Positions 16,421-26,164 of a stretch of 64,000 nt of DNA are shown piece after piece. The stretch spans positions 248,001-312,000 of the forward strand of contig CABIZX010000002.1 of assembly GCA_902363375.1 (NCBI GenBank), read 5' to 3'. The DNA comes from Clostridiaceae bacterium (lineage in GTDB: Bacteria > Bacillota > Clostridia > Clostridiales > Clostridiaceae). Position numbers and translations under genes: made by a program. Numbering within the stretch: position 1 is the stretch's first letter; each line of letters starts with the position of its first letter. The notes beneath the pieces are model-generated. The model was not told the origin of the DNA. It ran no database searches and saw only the letters and a list, made by a program, of their open reading frames with translations.

Positions 16421-18853
16421 ATGAGAAAAATAAATTTTCCATTACTTCTTGGAGGTATAATTGTAGTATTCTTAGCAATTATTGCTTTATGCCCAGGATT
16501 TTTTACATCCAATGATCCTCTTTTTGAAGAGGCACCGAAGTATATAAGATATAAAGAGAAAGGGCAGTTAGTAGAAGAATTTGCATTTAATCCAATGCCA
16601 CCTAATAGAGATAATATTTTTGGAACAGATGATGCTGGAAGAGATATATATGCAAGACTTATATATGGAACTAGAAATACATTAAAATTAGCACTTCTTA
16701 TAGCAATATTCAGAATGATTTTAGCACTACCACTTGGACTAGCTGCAGGTATGGGAGTAAGACTTATTTCAAACATAATAAAAATATTTAACACATTTTT
16801 TACTGCAATCCCAATGCTCTTATTTAGTTTTATAATTTTAAATATAGGATATTTTAGAAATCTACAAATGGACAAGTCGATTTTTGCTTTTGCTATAGTA
16901 CTTACTCTTGTGGGATGGGCAAAGCTAGCGGGAATTATAGAGGATTCAACTAGAATAGTTATGGAAGAAGACTTTATTGAAGGTGAGATAGCTATAGGAA
17001 AGACAAAACTACAGATAGCATATCAGAATATCTTACCACATATCTTACCAACTAGTATAAGTTTATTTTTTAAAGAGATGGGGATGGCTTTGTTCTTAGT
17101 TGCACAACTAGCAGTTCTTTATGTTTTTGTAGGCGTATCTAGACAGATTAATGGACTAGCATTTAAAGCAAATTATGAAATGAGCTTAGAACCTGAGTGG
17201 GGAGGATCGCTTTCTAGAATTGCATTAAACTTAAAAAAATATGAAGCTACCTATTGGATGTCTCTTTATCCAGTATTAGTTTTTAGTATTGCCATTGTGG
17301 GAATAAATCTTACTGGAGAAGGTCTTAGAATAGAGTTTCAGAAGAGAGAATCTAAGGTGATTAGTTTTATTAAAAAGATTTCTTATGTATTATCGCCTAA
17401 GGTATTTATATCTCAATTTAAGGACATTAGAAAATACTATAAACCTGTTATCATAAAAACCTTAATTTTAATAGGAATTATTGCATATATGGTAATACCT
17501 TGGAATCCAAGTCTCTATGAATTTAATATTGATAATGCAAAAATACACCTTGAAGAGCTCACTAAGGAAAAATATAGTGGGAGGGTAGCTGGAACAGAGG
17601 GGGGATACTTAGCGGGAGAATATATAATTAATACTTTAAAGTCCTATGGATATGAAGTAGATACTTTAGAAGTTCCATTAACCTACATCTCAGAGAAGGA
17701 TAAGGTAAAAAAACCGGAAAATTTAGCACCAATGATAATTGAATCAGGATGGATAAAGTTAAAAGATGATAAGGGAAAAGAAAAGATATATGAGCTTCAT
17801 AAAGACTTCACCATTCCATCAGTAAGCAAGAGTGTTTTTGAAAGTACTCCAAAAGAAGAACTATATTATAAAGGAATTGCTGTAGACTCTCAAAACATAA
17901 GTAAGATACCAGAAGGAGCGGATTTTTTTACAATTGAAAGAAACTTCAATGGGTTTACATTTTTTTCCTTTGATACTCCTAATCAGATAACAACTGAATC
18001 AGGAAAAACTTTAAGTTATGACATACAGTTTATATTAGGTGAAGGGTATAAAGCGAGGAATAATCCTTATCTTTTTAAATCTACTACAATTATTCCCTAT
18101 GATAATTTAAGAATGGAATTAGAAAAAGGATATAAAGAGCTTGAAATAAGTTTTGATTATCCAAAGCTACCTAAATATCAAGGAAGAAATATTACTGCTT
18201 TTTTATCAGGTAAAGATAGAACTAAAGAGGAACCAGGAGAGTTAATAATTATAGGTGCAAGTTATGATGGTGTATATGTTAGGAAAGACGAAACTCAGTA
18301 TACAATGACATCAACTCCGGCTGCGACGGCATTAGAAATAGCAAGAATGCTTTCTCAATTAAAGGACCCTTCAGAAAAATCAATTCAATTTATATTTTGG
18401 GATAATGAATATGAAAGTATGAATTACTCTAAGGTTGATGGATCATATCATTATGGAATAACAGAAAATATATCTGTAGATATGGCTATGGCACATGGCT
18501 ATTATTACTTTGATATAAGCTACCCAGGATATATTGAGGATAAAAAATTAAACATTATAACTTTTCCTGCACAACAATCAGATAAAAGTAATTATTTAAT
18601 GGGATTAGAAATAGAAAAAAGGCTTAAGCAAATAGATGTAAAATATCAAAAATTCAACTATAACTTCGCAACTACATCTGCTATGGCTAATATGAGGTTA
18701 AATGCACTTTTAAGTGTTGGGTTAGGAAACCCTTCAACGGAAAAGATTAATAGCAGTGATGATATCAAAGAAAATATAAATTACAAAAGAATGGAGGACA
18801 TTGGACAGATTATAATAGATACTATGACAATGAATTCTTATATTAAGGAGTAG
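16421..18853 (+). CDS. DppC-type ABC permease fused to a degenerate M28 peptidase-like domain
   Basis: At 810 residues this is over twice the usual DppC/OppC length. Residues 1-310 form a peptide-importer permease with the family opening ([19 protein letters not shown]) and an EAA-loop ([17 protein letters not shown], about 191-207). An added membrane helix at about 345-360 would place the rest outside the cell. Residues 374-805 match the M28 aminopeptidase layout: [20 protein letters not shown] is a typical M28 opening. The metal sites are missing: GASYDG (612-617) stands for GAHYDS, no DN pair follows, and DNEYES replaces the E-E metal/base motif. The domain is therefore probably a substrate-binding or scaffold pseudoenzyme. 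It is the first gene of a four-gene importer operon that lacks a binding protein. Confidence 0.85.
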   Translation: MRKINFPLLLGGIIVVFLAIIALCPGFFTSNDPLFEEAPKYIRYKEKGQLVEEFAFNPMPPNRDNIFGTDDAGRDIYARLIYGTRNTLKLALLIAIFRMILALPLGLAAGMGVRLISNIIKIFNTFFTAIPMLLFSFIILNIGYFRNLQMDKSIFAFAIVLTLVGWAKLAGIIEDSTRIVMEEDFIEGEIAIGKTKLQIAYQNILPHILPTSISLFFKEMGMALFLVAQLAVLYVFVGVSRQINGLAFKANYEMSLEPEWGGSLSRIALNLKKYEATYWMSLYPVLVFSIAIVGINLTGEGLRIEFQKRESKVISFIKKISYVLSPKVFISQFKDIRKYYKPVIIKTLILIGIIAYMVIPWNPSLYEFNIDNAKIHLEELTKEKYSGRVAGTEGGYLAGEYIINTLKSYGYEVDTLEVPLTYISEKDKVKKPENLAPMIIESGWIKLKDDKGKEKIYELHKDFTIPSVSKSVFESTPKEELYYKGIAVDSQNISKIPEGADFFTIERNFNGFTFFSFDTPNQITTESGKTLSYDIQFILGEGYKARNNPYLFKSTTIIPYDNLRMELEKGYKELEISFDYPKLPKYQGRNITAFLSGKDRTKEEPGELIIIGASYDGVYVRKDETQYTMTSTPAATALEIARMLSQLKDPSEKSIQFIFWDNEYESMNYSKVDGSYHYGITENISVDMAMAHGYYYFDISYPGYIEDKKLNIITFPAQQSDKSNYLMGLEIEKRLKQIDVKYQKFNYNFATTSAMANMRLNALLSVGLGNPSTEKINSSDDIKENINYKRMEDIGQIIIDTMTMNSYIKE

Positions 18854-18881
18854 TAATAAACCTTTGAAAAGGAGAATGGTC

Positions 18882-19862
18882 ATGATAGAAGTAGTAAATT
18901 TAAAAAAACAATTTAAAGTAAAGAATAAAATTTTTGATATTACTAAAGGTACTGTAAATGCAGTAAATGGTGTGAATTTTAGGATAGAAAAAGGAGAAAC
19001 TCTGGGTCTCGTTGGGGAGTCAGGTAGTGGTAAATCTACTATAGGAAGATTAATACTAAGACTTTTAGAACCAAGTGAGGGAAATATATACTTAGAAGGA
19101 AGAGATATTAGCACTATAGATAATAGGGAATTTAGGAGGCTTAGAAAGGATTTACAGATAGTTTTTCAAAACCCATATTCAGCTCTAGATTATAAAATGA
19201 CTGTTGAAGATATATTAATCCAACCACTCCAAATACACAAAATAGTTCCAACACTTAAATACAAAGATGAAGTGAGGAGATTACTTGAAATAGTGGGATT
19301 ATCAAGACAGGATGCAAAGAAGTTACCTCATGAGTTTAGTGGAGGACAACGCCAAAGAATTGCCATAGCTAAGGCATTGGCAACAAAACCGAAATTTATA
19401 GTATGTGACGAAGCGGTATCGGCTTTAGATGTATCCGTTCAATCTCAAATACTTAATCTAATTATGGACCTTCAAGAGGAATTTGGTCTATCTTATTTAT
19501 TTATATCACATGATTTAAGTGTAATAAAACATGTCAGCAATAAAGTAGCAGTAATGTATCTTGGAAAAATCGTAGAAAAGGGAGATGTTAATAATATATT
19601 TAATTCTCCAAAACATCCATATACAGAAGCACTTATGTCTGCATCACCAATACCATCTCCTAATAGCAATATTAATAGAATAAGATTAGAAGGTGAAATT
19701 CCTAGTGGCATGAATATACCATACGGTTGTGCTTTTCATAATAGATGTCCTAAAAGAATGACAAAATGTGAAAGTGTTGAACCAAATCTTATAGAACTTA
19801 AAGATGGGAGAGTAGTTTCTTGTCATCTATATGAAGAGGAGAGTGGTCAAGGTGATAGATGA
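18882..19862 (+). CDS. oligopeptide ABC transporter ATP-binding protein (OppF-like)
   Basis: This ATPase has 326 residues. It shows Walker [10 protein letters not shown], signature FSGGQRQR, Walker [13 protein letters not shown] and the OppF/DppF C-terminal cysteine region ([15 protein letters not shown]), which may hold an iron-sulfur cluster. The Walker B is followed by AV rather than the common PV or PT, a minor variation. The start is ATG 18882, seven bases after AAAGGAG, 28 bases after the fusion permease. It overlaps the next permease gene. It energises peptide or nickel-type import with the OppD-like subunit. Confidence 0.93.
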   Translation: MIEVVNLKKQFKVKNKIFDITKGTVNAVNGVNFRIEKGETLGLVGESGSGKSTIGRLILRLLEPSEGNIYLEGRDISTIDNREFRRLRKDLQIVFQNPYSALDYKMTVEDILIQPLQIHKIVPTLKYKDEVRRLLEIVGLSRQDAKKLPHEFSGGQRQRIAIAKALATKPKFIVCDEAVSALDVSVQSQILNLIMDLQEEFGLSYLFISHDLSVIKHVSNKVAVMYLGKIVEKGDVNNIFNSPKHPYTEALMSASPIPSPNSNINRIRLEGEIPSGMNIPYGCAFHNRCPKRMTKCESVEPNLIELKDGRVVSCHLYEEESGQGDR

Positions 19863-20796
19863 AAAAGCTAAAATAATAGCTAAAAAGTTTCTTATAAATA
19901 TAATGATACTCTTTATAATTTTATGTTTAGTTATAGCTGTAACAGGAATACCTATTGATTTTGATATCATATCATTTAACGGTAAGAGCAAGGCTAATAT
20001 GGGAATGGCAGTGATTATTGAAAGTATAAAGAATAATTTTAAAATATTTTTCAGTGGAGAAGGCTTCTACACAATGATCCAAGGTGAGACAGTAGGACAG
20101 TTATTGGTTAAAACAGCAATGAAAAGTTTACTTATATTGGTTTTAGGAACTATCTTAGCAGTAATTATTGGAATTCCTAAGGGGATTATAGACAGTAGAA
20201 AAAATAATAAAAGTGGAACTATGAAGCTATTACAATCATTAGTACTACTCTCAGTCCCAGATATTCTAACCATAGCGCTTGTACAGATAGGTGCTATATA
20301 TCTATATAATAAAGGGATTTCAATATTGGGGTTAGGACCTATACCAGCATTTGGAGATGATAGTTTAAGAAATATAATTTATCCTATAATCTCAATCTCA
20401 ATACTTCCAGCAGCCTATATTTCTAGGGTAACAGCCACCACTATAGAAGAAAACTTTGCAAAACCCCATATACTAGCAGCTAGAGGAAAAGGTTGTTCTA
20501 ATTTTCAAATTGTAAAAAATCATATGATGAAAAGTATAGGGTATGGAGTATTATCAGGATTTCCAACAGTCATAGGAATAATGTTTTCAAGTCTTATTAT
20601 TGTAGAAAATCTTTTTTATGTTCGAGGAATGGGGTTTTATCTTATATATTTATATACCACAGAACTAATTCCACCATATGAATCAGGGATTGCATTTACA
20701 TCTTTTACCGTATTTCTAGCAATTATTTATTATTTTATTTTTATGATTTTTAATGCTTTGAAAAATATTATATTACCTAAAACAAAATCATATTAA
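19852..20796 (+). CDS. DppB-type ABC transporter permease
   Basis: This roughly 314-residue permease has six membrane segments and the inner-membrane EAA loop (ARGKGCSNFQIVKNHMMKS). The N-terminal helix and following extracytoplasmic loop match the DppB/OppB pattern. Several starts are possible; GTG 19852, about nine bases after GAGGAGAG, is preferred over ATG 19831, which lies within the ATPase coding sequence and lacks its own site. The gene overlaps the OppF-like ATPase by 11 bases. It pairs with the DppC-like half of the fusion protein to form the channel. Confidence 0.9.
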   Translation: MIDEKAKIIAKKFLINIMILFIILCLVIAVTGIPIDFDIISFNGKSKANMGMAVIIESIKNNFKIFFSGEGFYTMIQGETVGQLLVKTAMKSLLILVLGTILAVIIGIPKGIIDSRKNNKSGTMKLLQSLVLLSVPDILTIALVQIGAIYLYNKGISILGLGPIPAFGDDSLRNIIYPIISISILPAAYISRVTATTIEENFAKPHILAARGKGCSNFQIVKNHMMKSIGYGVLSGFPTVIGIMFSSLIIVENLFYVRGMGFYLIYLYTTELIPPYESGIAFTSFTVFLAIIYYFIFMIFNALKNIILPKTKSY

Positions 20797-20807
20797 GGAG
20801 GAACAAT

Positions 20808-21785
20808 ATGACATTGCTTCAGATTAAGAATTTAAAAACATATTTTTATTTGGAGGGTAAGGAATACCCTGCAGTTGATGATATAAGCTTCAACTTAGAG
20901 AATGGAAAAACAATAGCAATCATAGGAGAATCGGGAAGTGGAAAAAGTGTGACAGCCCTATCCATAATGAAGCTAATTGACCTTCCAGGAAAGATAATTG
21001 GTGGAAAGATATACTATAACGGAGAAGATTTACTTAAGAAAAAAGAAAAGGAAATGAGGCATATAAGAGGAAATGAAATAGCTATGATATATCAGGATCC
21101 CATGTCAACTTTAAATCCAATGAATAAAGTGGGAGATCAAATTGCAGAAGCTTTGATAATTCACAAAAAAATTAATAAAAAGGATTCTAAGAATAATGTT
21201 ATAGAGTTGATGAAATCTGTAGGTATTTCAGATGGAGAAGAAAGATATAATCATTTGCCTAGTCAATTTAGTGGTGGAATGAGACAAAGACTTATGATAG
21301 CTATGGCAATAGCCTGTAATCCTAAAATACTTATAGCAGATGAACCTACTACAGCTCTAGATGTTACAATTCAAGCAGAAATTCTGGATTTGCTACGTAG
21401 CTTAAAAGAGAAATGCGGCATGTCGATAATATTAAATACTCATGATTTAGGGGTTGTAGCAGAAATGGCAGATGAAGTTGTAGTAATGTATTGTGGAAAG
21501 ATAATGGAAATATCATCAAATGAAGAATTATTTAAAAATCCTATAAATCCATATACAAAGAAACTGATGGAATGTATTCCGAGAATAGATGACAGAAAAA
21601 AGAGGTTAGATACAATTGTGGGTTATGTTCCTCATCTATCGGAGTTACCAAAAGGATGTAGATTTTGTGACCGTTGTCATAAAGCTATTGAAAAATGTAG
21701 AATTGAGCTACCAGAATTAAATGAGATATCTAAAGGCCATTGGTCTAGATGTTGGCTTAATGAAGACAGGGCTTTCAAAAAATAA
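20808..21785 (+). CDS. oligopeptide ABC transporter ATP-binding protein (OppD-like)
   Basis: This second ATPase of the importer has 325 residues: Walker [10 protein letters not shown], signature FSGGMRQR, Walker B ILIADEPTTALD and a C-terminal cysteine motif (GCRFCDRCHKAIEKC). AAGGAGG precedes the start, 11 bases after the permease. The operon order is fused permease, OppF, DppB, OppD. No solute-binding protein is encoded in the operon or nearby, which is unusual for an importer of this type. Confidence 0.94.
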   Translation: MTLLQIKNLKTYFYLEGKEYPAVDDISFNLENGKTIAIIGESGSGKSVTALSIMKLIDLPGKIIGGKIYYNGEDLLKKKEKEMRHIRGNEIAMIYQDPMSTLNPMNKVGDQIAEALIIHKKINKKDSKNNVIELMKSVGISDGEERYNHLPSQFSGGMRQRLMIAMAIACNPKILIADEPTTALDVTIQAEILDLLRSLKEKCGMSIILNTHDLGVVAEMADEVVVMYCGKIMEISSNEELFKNPINPYTKKLMECIPRIDDRKKRLDTIVGYVPHLSELPKGCRFCDRCHKAIEKCRIELPELNEISKGHWSRCWLNEDRAFKK

Positions 21786-21949
21786 ATATAAATAAATATT
21801 TAAGAAGCCCTTATACTATTATCGCTCAGCTGTTTCGAAATATTGATTTACTAAAGCATTTATTCAAGGTAAAATCTATAACACAGAAATTCGTATAAAC
21901 TCAAACAAGTTGTATTGCTTACGATTTTATCATTCATAAATACTAAGTT

Positions 21950-22014
21950 AGAATAACTAAATTAAAGATTTAGAAGATTTCTATCTTAAATAAGAATAGT
22001 AGTCTAGTTATTCT
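21950..22014. terminator. possible bidirectional stem between convergent genes
   Basis: A perfect 10-base inverted repeat, AGAATAACTA (21950-21959) and TAGTTATTCT (22005-22014), is separated by 45 bases that themselves fold (AGATTT...). It spans the end of the PucR-type gene. The long loop makes terminator function uncertain. Confidence 0.4.
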
Positions 22015-23555
22015 TTTAGAAATTCTCTAATTTTATATGATAGTAGTAGCTTTAGACAATCATCTCCATTTTCTAAATTTAGACTAGTTATTTCTGAGAT
22101 TTTATTTATACGATGAACTATAGTATTTCTATGAATATAAAGTTTTTGTGCTGTTATTGACTTATTAGTACCATTTATAAGATATTCATAAAGAGTAGTA
22201 TAGTAGTCAGTGCCATTAGATTTATCATATTCTAATACTTTATATATGCCGGGGTGGCAGAAGTCTTCTATATTAGAGTTTTTATCCACTGAAGCTAAAA
22301 GGTCATATATATATAAATTTTCATATTCGAATAGACAATTTTCTTTTTTTAAAAACTTACCAAGAGCTAAAGAATTCTTAGATTGATAATAATATTTTTT
22401 TATTTCCATTATATTATTAAACTTTTGACTCATACCAGCATTGATGTTATTAGAAGATAAAATATCAATAAGTTTATTTTTAGTATATTGAACATCTCTC
22501 AAGTTTTTGCAATTAAATAAAAGAACTATATTGTCGTTATAGTAAACAGATTTGCAGTTAAGAATGAATCTTTCAAAGTAAGATCTAAGATATTGTATGT
22601 GATGGAGAGATTCAACGTCGTTAGATACATCTACAGTAGTCACATAGAAATCATTATTAAGATCCCAATGAAAGGCTTTTAACCTCTCTTCCATAATTTG
22701 AGGATTTTTTATTTTTTCATCAAGAAGATCTAGTAGAAGATATTCGTGAGCTAAACCGATTGGATTTGCATATAACTTATTTTTTTGCATTTCAGAGGAT
22801 ATGACATCGCTAAGAATACTTACAATTTCAATATCTTCATCTTTAAATTTCTTATGGACCTCCAAAACTCCAATATAGCCAACAATTTTATCTTTTATAG
22901 TTATTTTACCCATTATTCTTTTTAAGTTTTTAGATGAATCTAAGGTTACAATAATAGGGAATGTACTATTGTATAAACTTTCTGGATAATTTTCTTTTTT
23001 TAATAGAGTAACAAACTTTTGAGATGTATATCCCAATGTAATTACATCCATCCATAGGGGGTCATCTACGCCTTGGGTAGTAGATGCAGCAAGCAATTTA
23101 AATGAAGAATCCATAATTAGAATAGGATTGCCTAAAATTTCTGATCCAATTTGAACTATATATTTTAGACCTTTTCCTTTTATTAAGGAGTTTAGAAGAA
23201 CTGCAGAGCTTTCCGTTAATTTTCTTTTAGAATTAAATATACTTTGTATATAATCAAAAACTTTAAGTATATTTGTATCTTCATGGAGTACTACAACACT
23301 TAAATTTAGTAAAGAAAAATCAAAGTTACAATCATCTATAAGGATAAGTCCTATATTATTATATTCATATATCTCATTTGGTAGCATAGAGGTTTTACCT
23401 GTATAAATAGTATTACTCTCTAGATTCATTTCCTTTCCGTAAATAAATCTTACTTCTTTATATAAAATATCAAAGTTAGGATTTTTAGTCATAGTTATTT
23501 TGTATTCAACTAAATTAGAAAGCACATTTTTAAATGTAATTGATATTCCTTTCAC
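22008..23555 (-). CDS. PucR/CdaR-type transcriptional regulator
   Basis: This 515-residue protein has an N-terminal ligand-sensing region, a GAF-like middle (about 140-270: ILGNPILIMDSSFKLLAASTTQG) and a GGDEF-like/PucR middle. The C-terminal PucR-type HTH is clear (TAQKLYIHRNTIVHRINKISEI). The start is GTG 23555, with only a weak site (AAGTGAGG) close by, so a later start is possible. It is divergent from the flavin oxidoreductase gene across 190 bases and convergent with the peptide importer; either could be its target. PucR-type regulators often respond to amino acid, purine or sugar-acid metabolites. Confidence 0.85.
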   Translation of the reverse strand: MKGISITFKNVLSNLVEYKITMTKNPNFDILYKEVRFIYGKEMNLESNTIYTGKTSMLPNEIYEYNNIGLILIDDCNFDFSLLNLSVVVLHEDTNILKVFDYIQSIFNSKRKLTESSAVLLNSLIKGKGLKYIVQIGSEILGNPILIMDSSFKLLAASTTQGVDDPLWMDVITLGYTSQKFVTLLKKENYPESLYNSTFPIIVTLDSSKNLKRIMGKITIKDKIVGYIGVLEVHKKFKDEDIEIVSILSDVISSEMQKNKLYANPIGLAHEYLLLDLLDEKIKNPQIMEERLKAFHWDLNNDFYVTTVDVSNDVESLHHIQYLRSYFERFILNCKSVYYNDNIVLLFNCKNLRDVQYTKNKLIDILSSNNINAGMSQKFNNIMEIKKYYYQSKNSLALGKFLKKENCLFEYENLYIYDLLASVDKNSNIEDFCHPGIYKVLEYDKSNGTDYYTTLYEYLINGTNKSITAQKLYIHRNTIVHRINKISEITSLNLENGDDCLKLLLSYKIREFLKE

Positions 23556-23745
23556 CTCACTTAATATAAGTATAGTGCAAAGTTACAATATTAAATAGAT
23601 AATGTTGTGATTTTTAACAATGATTTTGAAGAATTTTTATATTAGAATTGTTATTATAATAACAAGTAATAGAAATAAATTTTTTACATAACACTAATTT
23701 ATTGAGGCATAAAATGTAATGAATTAGATTAAAGGGGGATAAAAA

Positions 23746-25662
23746 ATGAAAATTCTTCAACCAGGTAAAATATCAAATATGGAGCTTAAAAATAGAATTA
23801 TGTTTGCTCCAATGGGTAGCCATTTAGACAACTTTGGTCCTAAAACTCACGATTATTTTGTTGAGCGTGCAAAAGGAGGAGCTGGATTAATTGTAATTCC
23901 TATTTTTGCTTCAGATGCAGTAGAATATAGCGCGCCAAGTTTATTTCTAGATGAAGAATGTTATGGGGAATTTGTAAAATTAATAGAGGATATTCATGCT
24001 AATGATTCAAAGGCATGCATACAGATATTACCGGGTTACGGAAGATTGCTTCCAGGAGCAAAAAAATATAATATACCAGTATCTGCTTCAGCAGTTCCAG
24101 CCTTATATGATCCAAGTGTAACATGTCACGAACTTACTATTGATGAAATTAAAGAAATCCAAGAAGGATTTAGAGAGACAGCAAGAATAGTTAAAGAGGC
24201 AGGAGCAGATGCAATAGAAATTCATGCTTATGGCGGATATCTTACAGATCAATTCTTAAGTGAAGTTTGGAATAAACGTTCCGATGAATATGGTGGAAGC
24301 TTAAAGAATAGAGCAAGATTTTTATTAGAGCTTATAGACATTGTAAAGGAAACTTGTGGAGAAGAATATCCATTAATAGTTAAGTATACTCCTGCACATT
24401 ATATGCAAGGGGAAGGTTATAGAACAATGGAGGAAGGTATTGAGTTATCTAAATTACTTGAATCAGTAGGAGTACATCTTCTACATGTAGATGCTGGATG
24501 TCATGAACGTGCATACCTTTCTATGCCTCCAATTTATCAGCAAGAGCAGGTTTATCAATTAAGGTCATCTGAAATTGTTAAGAAACATGTATCTATACCA
24601 GTTGCAACTAACTCAAAGTTAGGTGATATAGAAAAGGCTGAAACTGCTCTTGAACAAGGAAAGTTAGATTTCGCACTAATTGGACGTGGCTTACTTGCAG
24701 ATCCATATCTTCCAATGAAGCTTGAAGAAGGTAGACCAGAAGATATAAGACCTTGTATTGGATGCAATGAAAGTTGTATAGGTAAAGTAACTTTTGGAGG
24801 TAGTGTTACCTGTACTGTAAATCCAAGTACAGGTAGAGAATCAGAAGTTAATATTACAGTTACAGAATCTCCTAAGAGAGTGCTGGTTATTGGGGGAGGA
24901 CCTGGAGGAATGTCAGCGGCTATAGATGCTGCACATGCAGGTCATACTGTAGAGCTTTGGGAAAAATCTAGTAGACTAGGAGGAATGATTATTTCGGCTG
25001 GTCGTCCAAGTTTTAAAATGGAGATAAATGGTCTTATAGAATATTATCGTACACAGATGCTAAAGTTAGGAATAAAGGTAAAACTATGCACTACTGCAAC
25101 AGCTGAATCAGTAATGGCAGCAAATATGGATGCAGTTATTATTGCAACAGGAGCTAAACCAATAGTACCACAAAGAATACCTGGTATAAATGGAATCAAT
25201 GTAGTTACAGCAATTGATGCTATGCTTGATAAATGTACTTTAGGTACTAGTCTTGCAGTTATAGGTGGTGGTCTCGTAGGATGTGAAACATCTCTTCATA
25301 TAAGTCCAAGAGGCAAGAAGATTAATCTTATTGAGATGCAGCCAAAGATTCTTCCAGAGCCAATCTTCCATATGAATGAGTCTATGCTTACTGAGATGAT
25401 AAATAATGATAAAAATATAACTGTGCATACTGGTACAAAGTTACTTGCTATCAATGAAGATAGTATAGAGATAGAGAAAGATGGAGAAAAATCCATATTG
25501 CCATGTGACACTGTAGTATTAGCAATGGGACTTAGATCTGAAAATACTCTTGTGGAAGAACTTAAAGACAAAATGCCTGTTTATGCTATAGGAGATTGCA
25601 AAGCTCCAAGACATATAGCAGAGGCAGTATTAGAGGCAAGAAACACAATACTTTCAATATAA
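23746..25662 (+). CDS. Old Yellow Enzyme/2-enoate reductase-type iron-sulfur flavoenzyme
   Basis: This 638-residue enzyme is of the 2,4-dienoyl-CoA reductase / 2-enoate reductase / BaiCD type. An N-terminal FMN TIM barrel (about 1-330) has the active-site helix IHAYGGYLTDQFLSE and RSDEYGGS. The [4Fe-4S] cysteines lie in CIGCNESCIGK and a later Cys (C-x2-C-x3-C-x11-C). A C-terminal FAD/NAD(P) module (about 377-638) starts VLVIGGGPGGMSAA with a second GGGLVGCE. It reduces activated double bonds with NAD(P)H. A strong GGGG site lies upstream. It is divergent from the PucR-type regulator, a likely control partner. The exact substrate (enoate, bile acid, dienoyl-CoA) is not decidable by eye. Confidence 0.9.
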   Translation: MKILQPGKISNMELKNRIMFAPMGSHLDNFGPKTHDYFVERAKGGAGLIVIPIFASDAVEYSAPSLFLDEECYGEFVKLIEDIHANDSKACIQILPGYGRLLPGAKKYNIPVSASAVPALYDPSVTCHELTIDEIKEIQEGFRETARIVKEAGADAIEIHAYGGYLTDQFLSEVWNKRSDEYGGSLKNRARFLLELIDIVKETCGEEYPLIVKYTPAHYMQGEGYRTMEEGIELSKLLESVGVHLLHVDAGCHERAYLSMPPIYQQEQVYQLRSSEIVKKHVSIPVATNSKLGDIEKAETALEQGKLDFALIGRGLLADPYLPMKLEEGRPEDIRPCIGCNESCIGKVTFGGSVTCTVNPSTGRESEVNITVTESPKRVLVIGGGPGGMSAAIDAAHAGHTVELWEKSSRLGGMIISAGRPSFKMEINGLIEYYRTQMLKLGIKVKLCTTATAESVMAANMDAVIIATGAKPIVPQRIPGINGINVVTAIDAMLDKCTLGTSLAVIGGGLVGCETSLHISPRGKKINLIEMQPKILPEPIFHMNESMLTEMINNDKNITVHTGTKLLAINEDSIEIEKDGEKSILPCDTVVLAMGLRSENTLVEELKDKMPVYAIGDCKAPRHIAEAVLEARNTILSI

Positions 25663-25687
25663 AATATTATATTTATGGAAAAAACTG

Positions 25688-25716
25688 TTGACATAGGTAT
25701 TAATAGTTATTATAAT
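25688..25716 (+). promoter_or_regulatory. consensus promoter of the methionine operon
   Basis: TTGACA (25688-25693) and TATAAT (25711-25716) are 17 bases apart, a perfect match. It lies about 28 bases upstream of the first SAM-I riboswitch. Confidence 0.85.
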
Positions 25717-25744
25717 GAGAGATAATATAATATTTAATAAAATA

Positions 25745-25839
25745 CTTATCAAGAGAGGTGGAGGGAAAGGCCCTATGAAACCCAGCAACCAATATGATAT
25801 ATATGGTGCTAAATCCTACAGTATGAGCTGAAAGATAAG
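25745..25839 (+). promoter_or_regulatory. SAM-I riboswitch, first copy
   Basis: Helix P1 pairs CTTATC (25745-25750) with GATAAG (25834-25839). The core AGAGAGGTGGAGGG, GGCCCTATGAAACCC, AGCAACC and GGTGCTAAATCC are the standard S-box blocks. SAM binding would favour the terminator at 25854, turning off the met genes. Confidence 0.95.
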
Positions 25840-25853
25840 AAGATGATTACTAT

Positions 25854-25885
25854 AGCCTCTTTCAGCATGAAAGAGGCTTTTTTAC
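25854..25885 (+). terminator. riboswitch terminator 1
   Basis: AGCCTCTTTC-agcat-GAAAGAGGCT followed by seven T's directly after the first SAM-I aptamer. Confidence 0.9.
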
Positions 25886-25933
25886 TTTTAAAATTCTTCT
25901 AGAAATATAACATTTAAAATTTAATATTTAAAA

Positions 25934-26053
25934 CTCTTATCAAGAGAGGTGGAGGGATAGGCCCTATGAAACCTCGGCAACCTTCAGATTTCATTTATCT
26001 GAAAAGGTGCCAATTCCAACTTTAGACTTTATTAATCTAGAGAAAGATGAGAG
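25934..26053 (+). promoter_or_regulatory. SAM-I riboswitch, second copy
   Basis: A second complete S-box: P1 of CTCTTATC with GATGAGAG, and the same conserved core (GAGAGGTGGAGGG, GGCCCTATGAAACC, GGCAACC, AAAGGTGCCAATTCC). It has its own terminator and lies about 94 bases after the first aptamer. The two are distinct in the variable P3 stem, so this is not a recent duplication artefact. Confidence 0.95.
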
Positions 26054-26082
26054 GGAATTATACTGATAGATACAGTGTATTT

Positions 26083-26135
26083 AAATTCCCATTTGTCTAG
26101 ATTATTTTGATTTAGGTAAATGGGAATTTTTATTT
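26083..26135 (+). terminator. riboswitch terminator 2
   Basis: A 12-base stem, AAATTCCCATTT (26083-26094) with AAATGGGAATTT (26118-26129), ends in a T-rich run 30 bases before metY. Confidence 0.85.
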
Positions 26136-26164
26136 TATTTAAAACTTTTAAAGGAGAGATTGAG

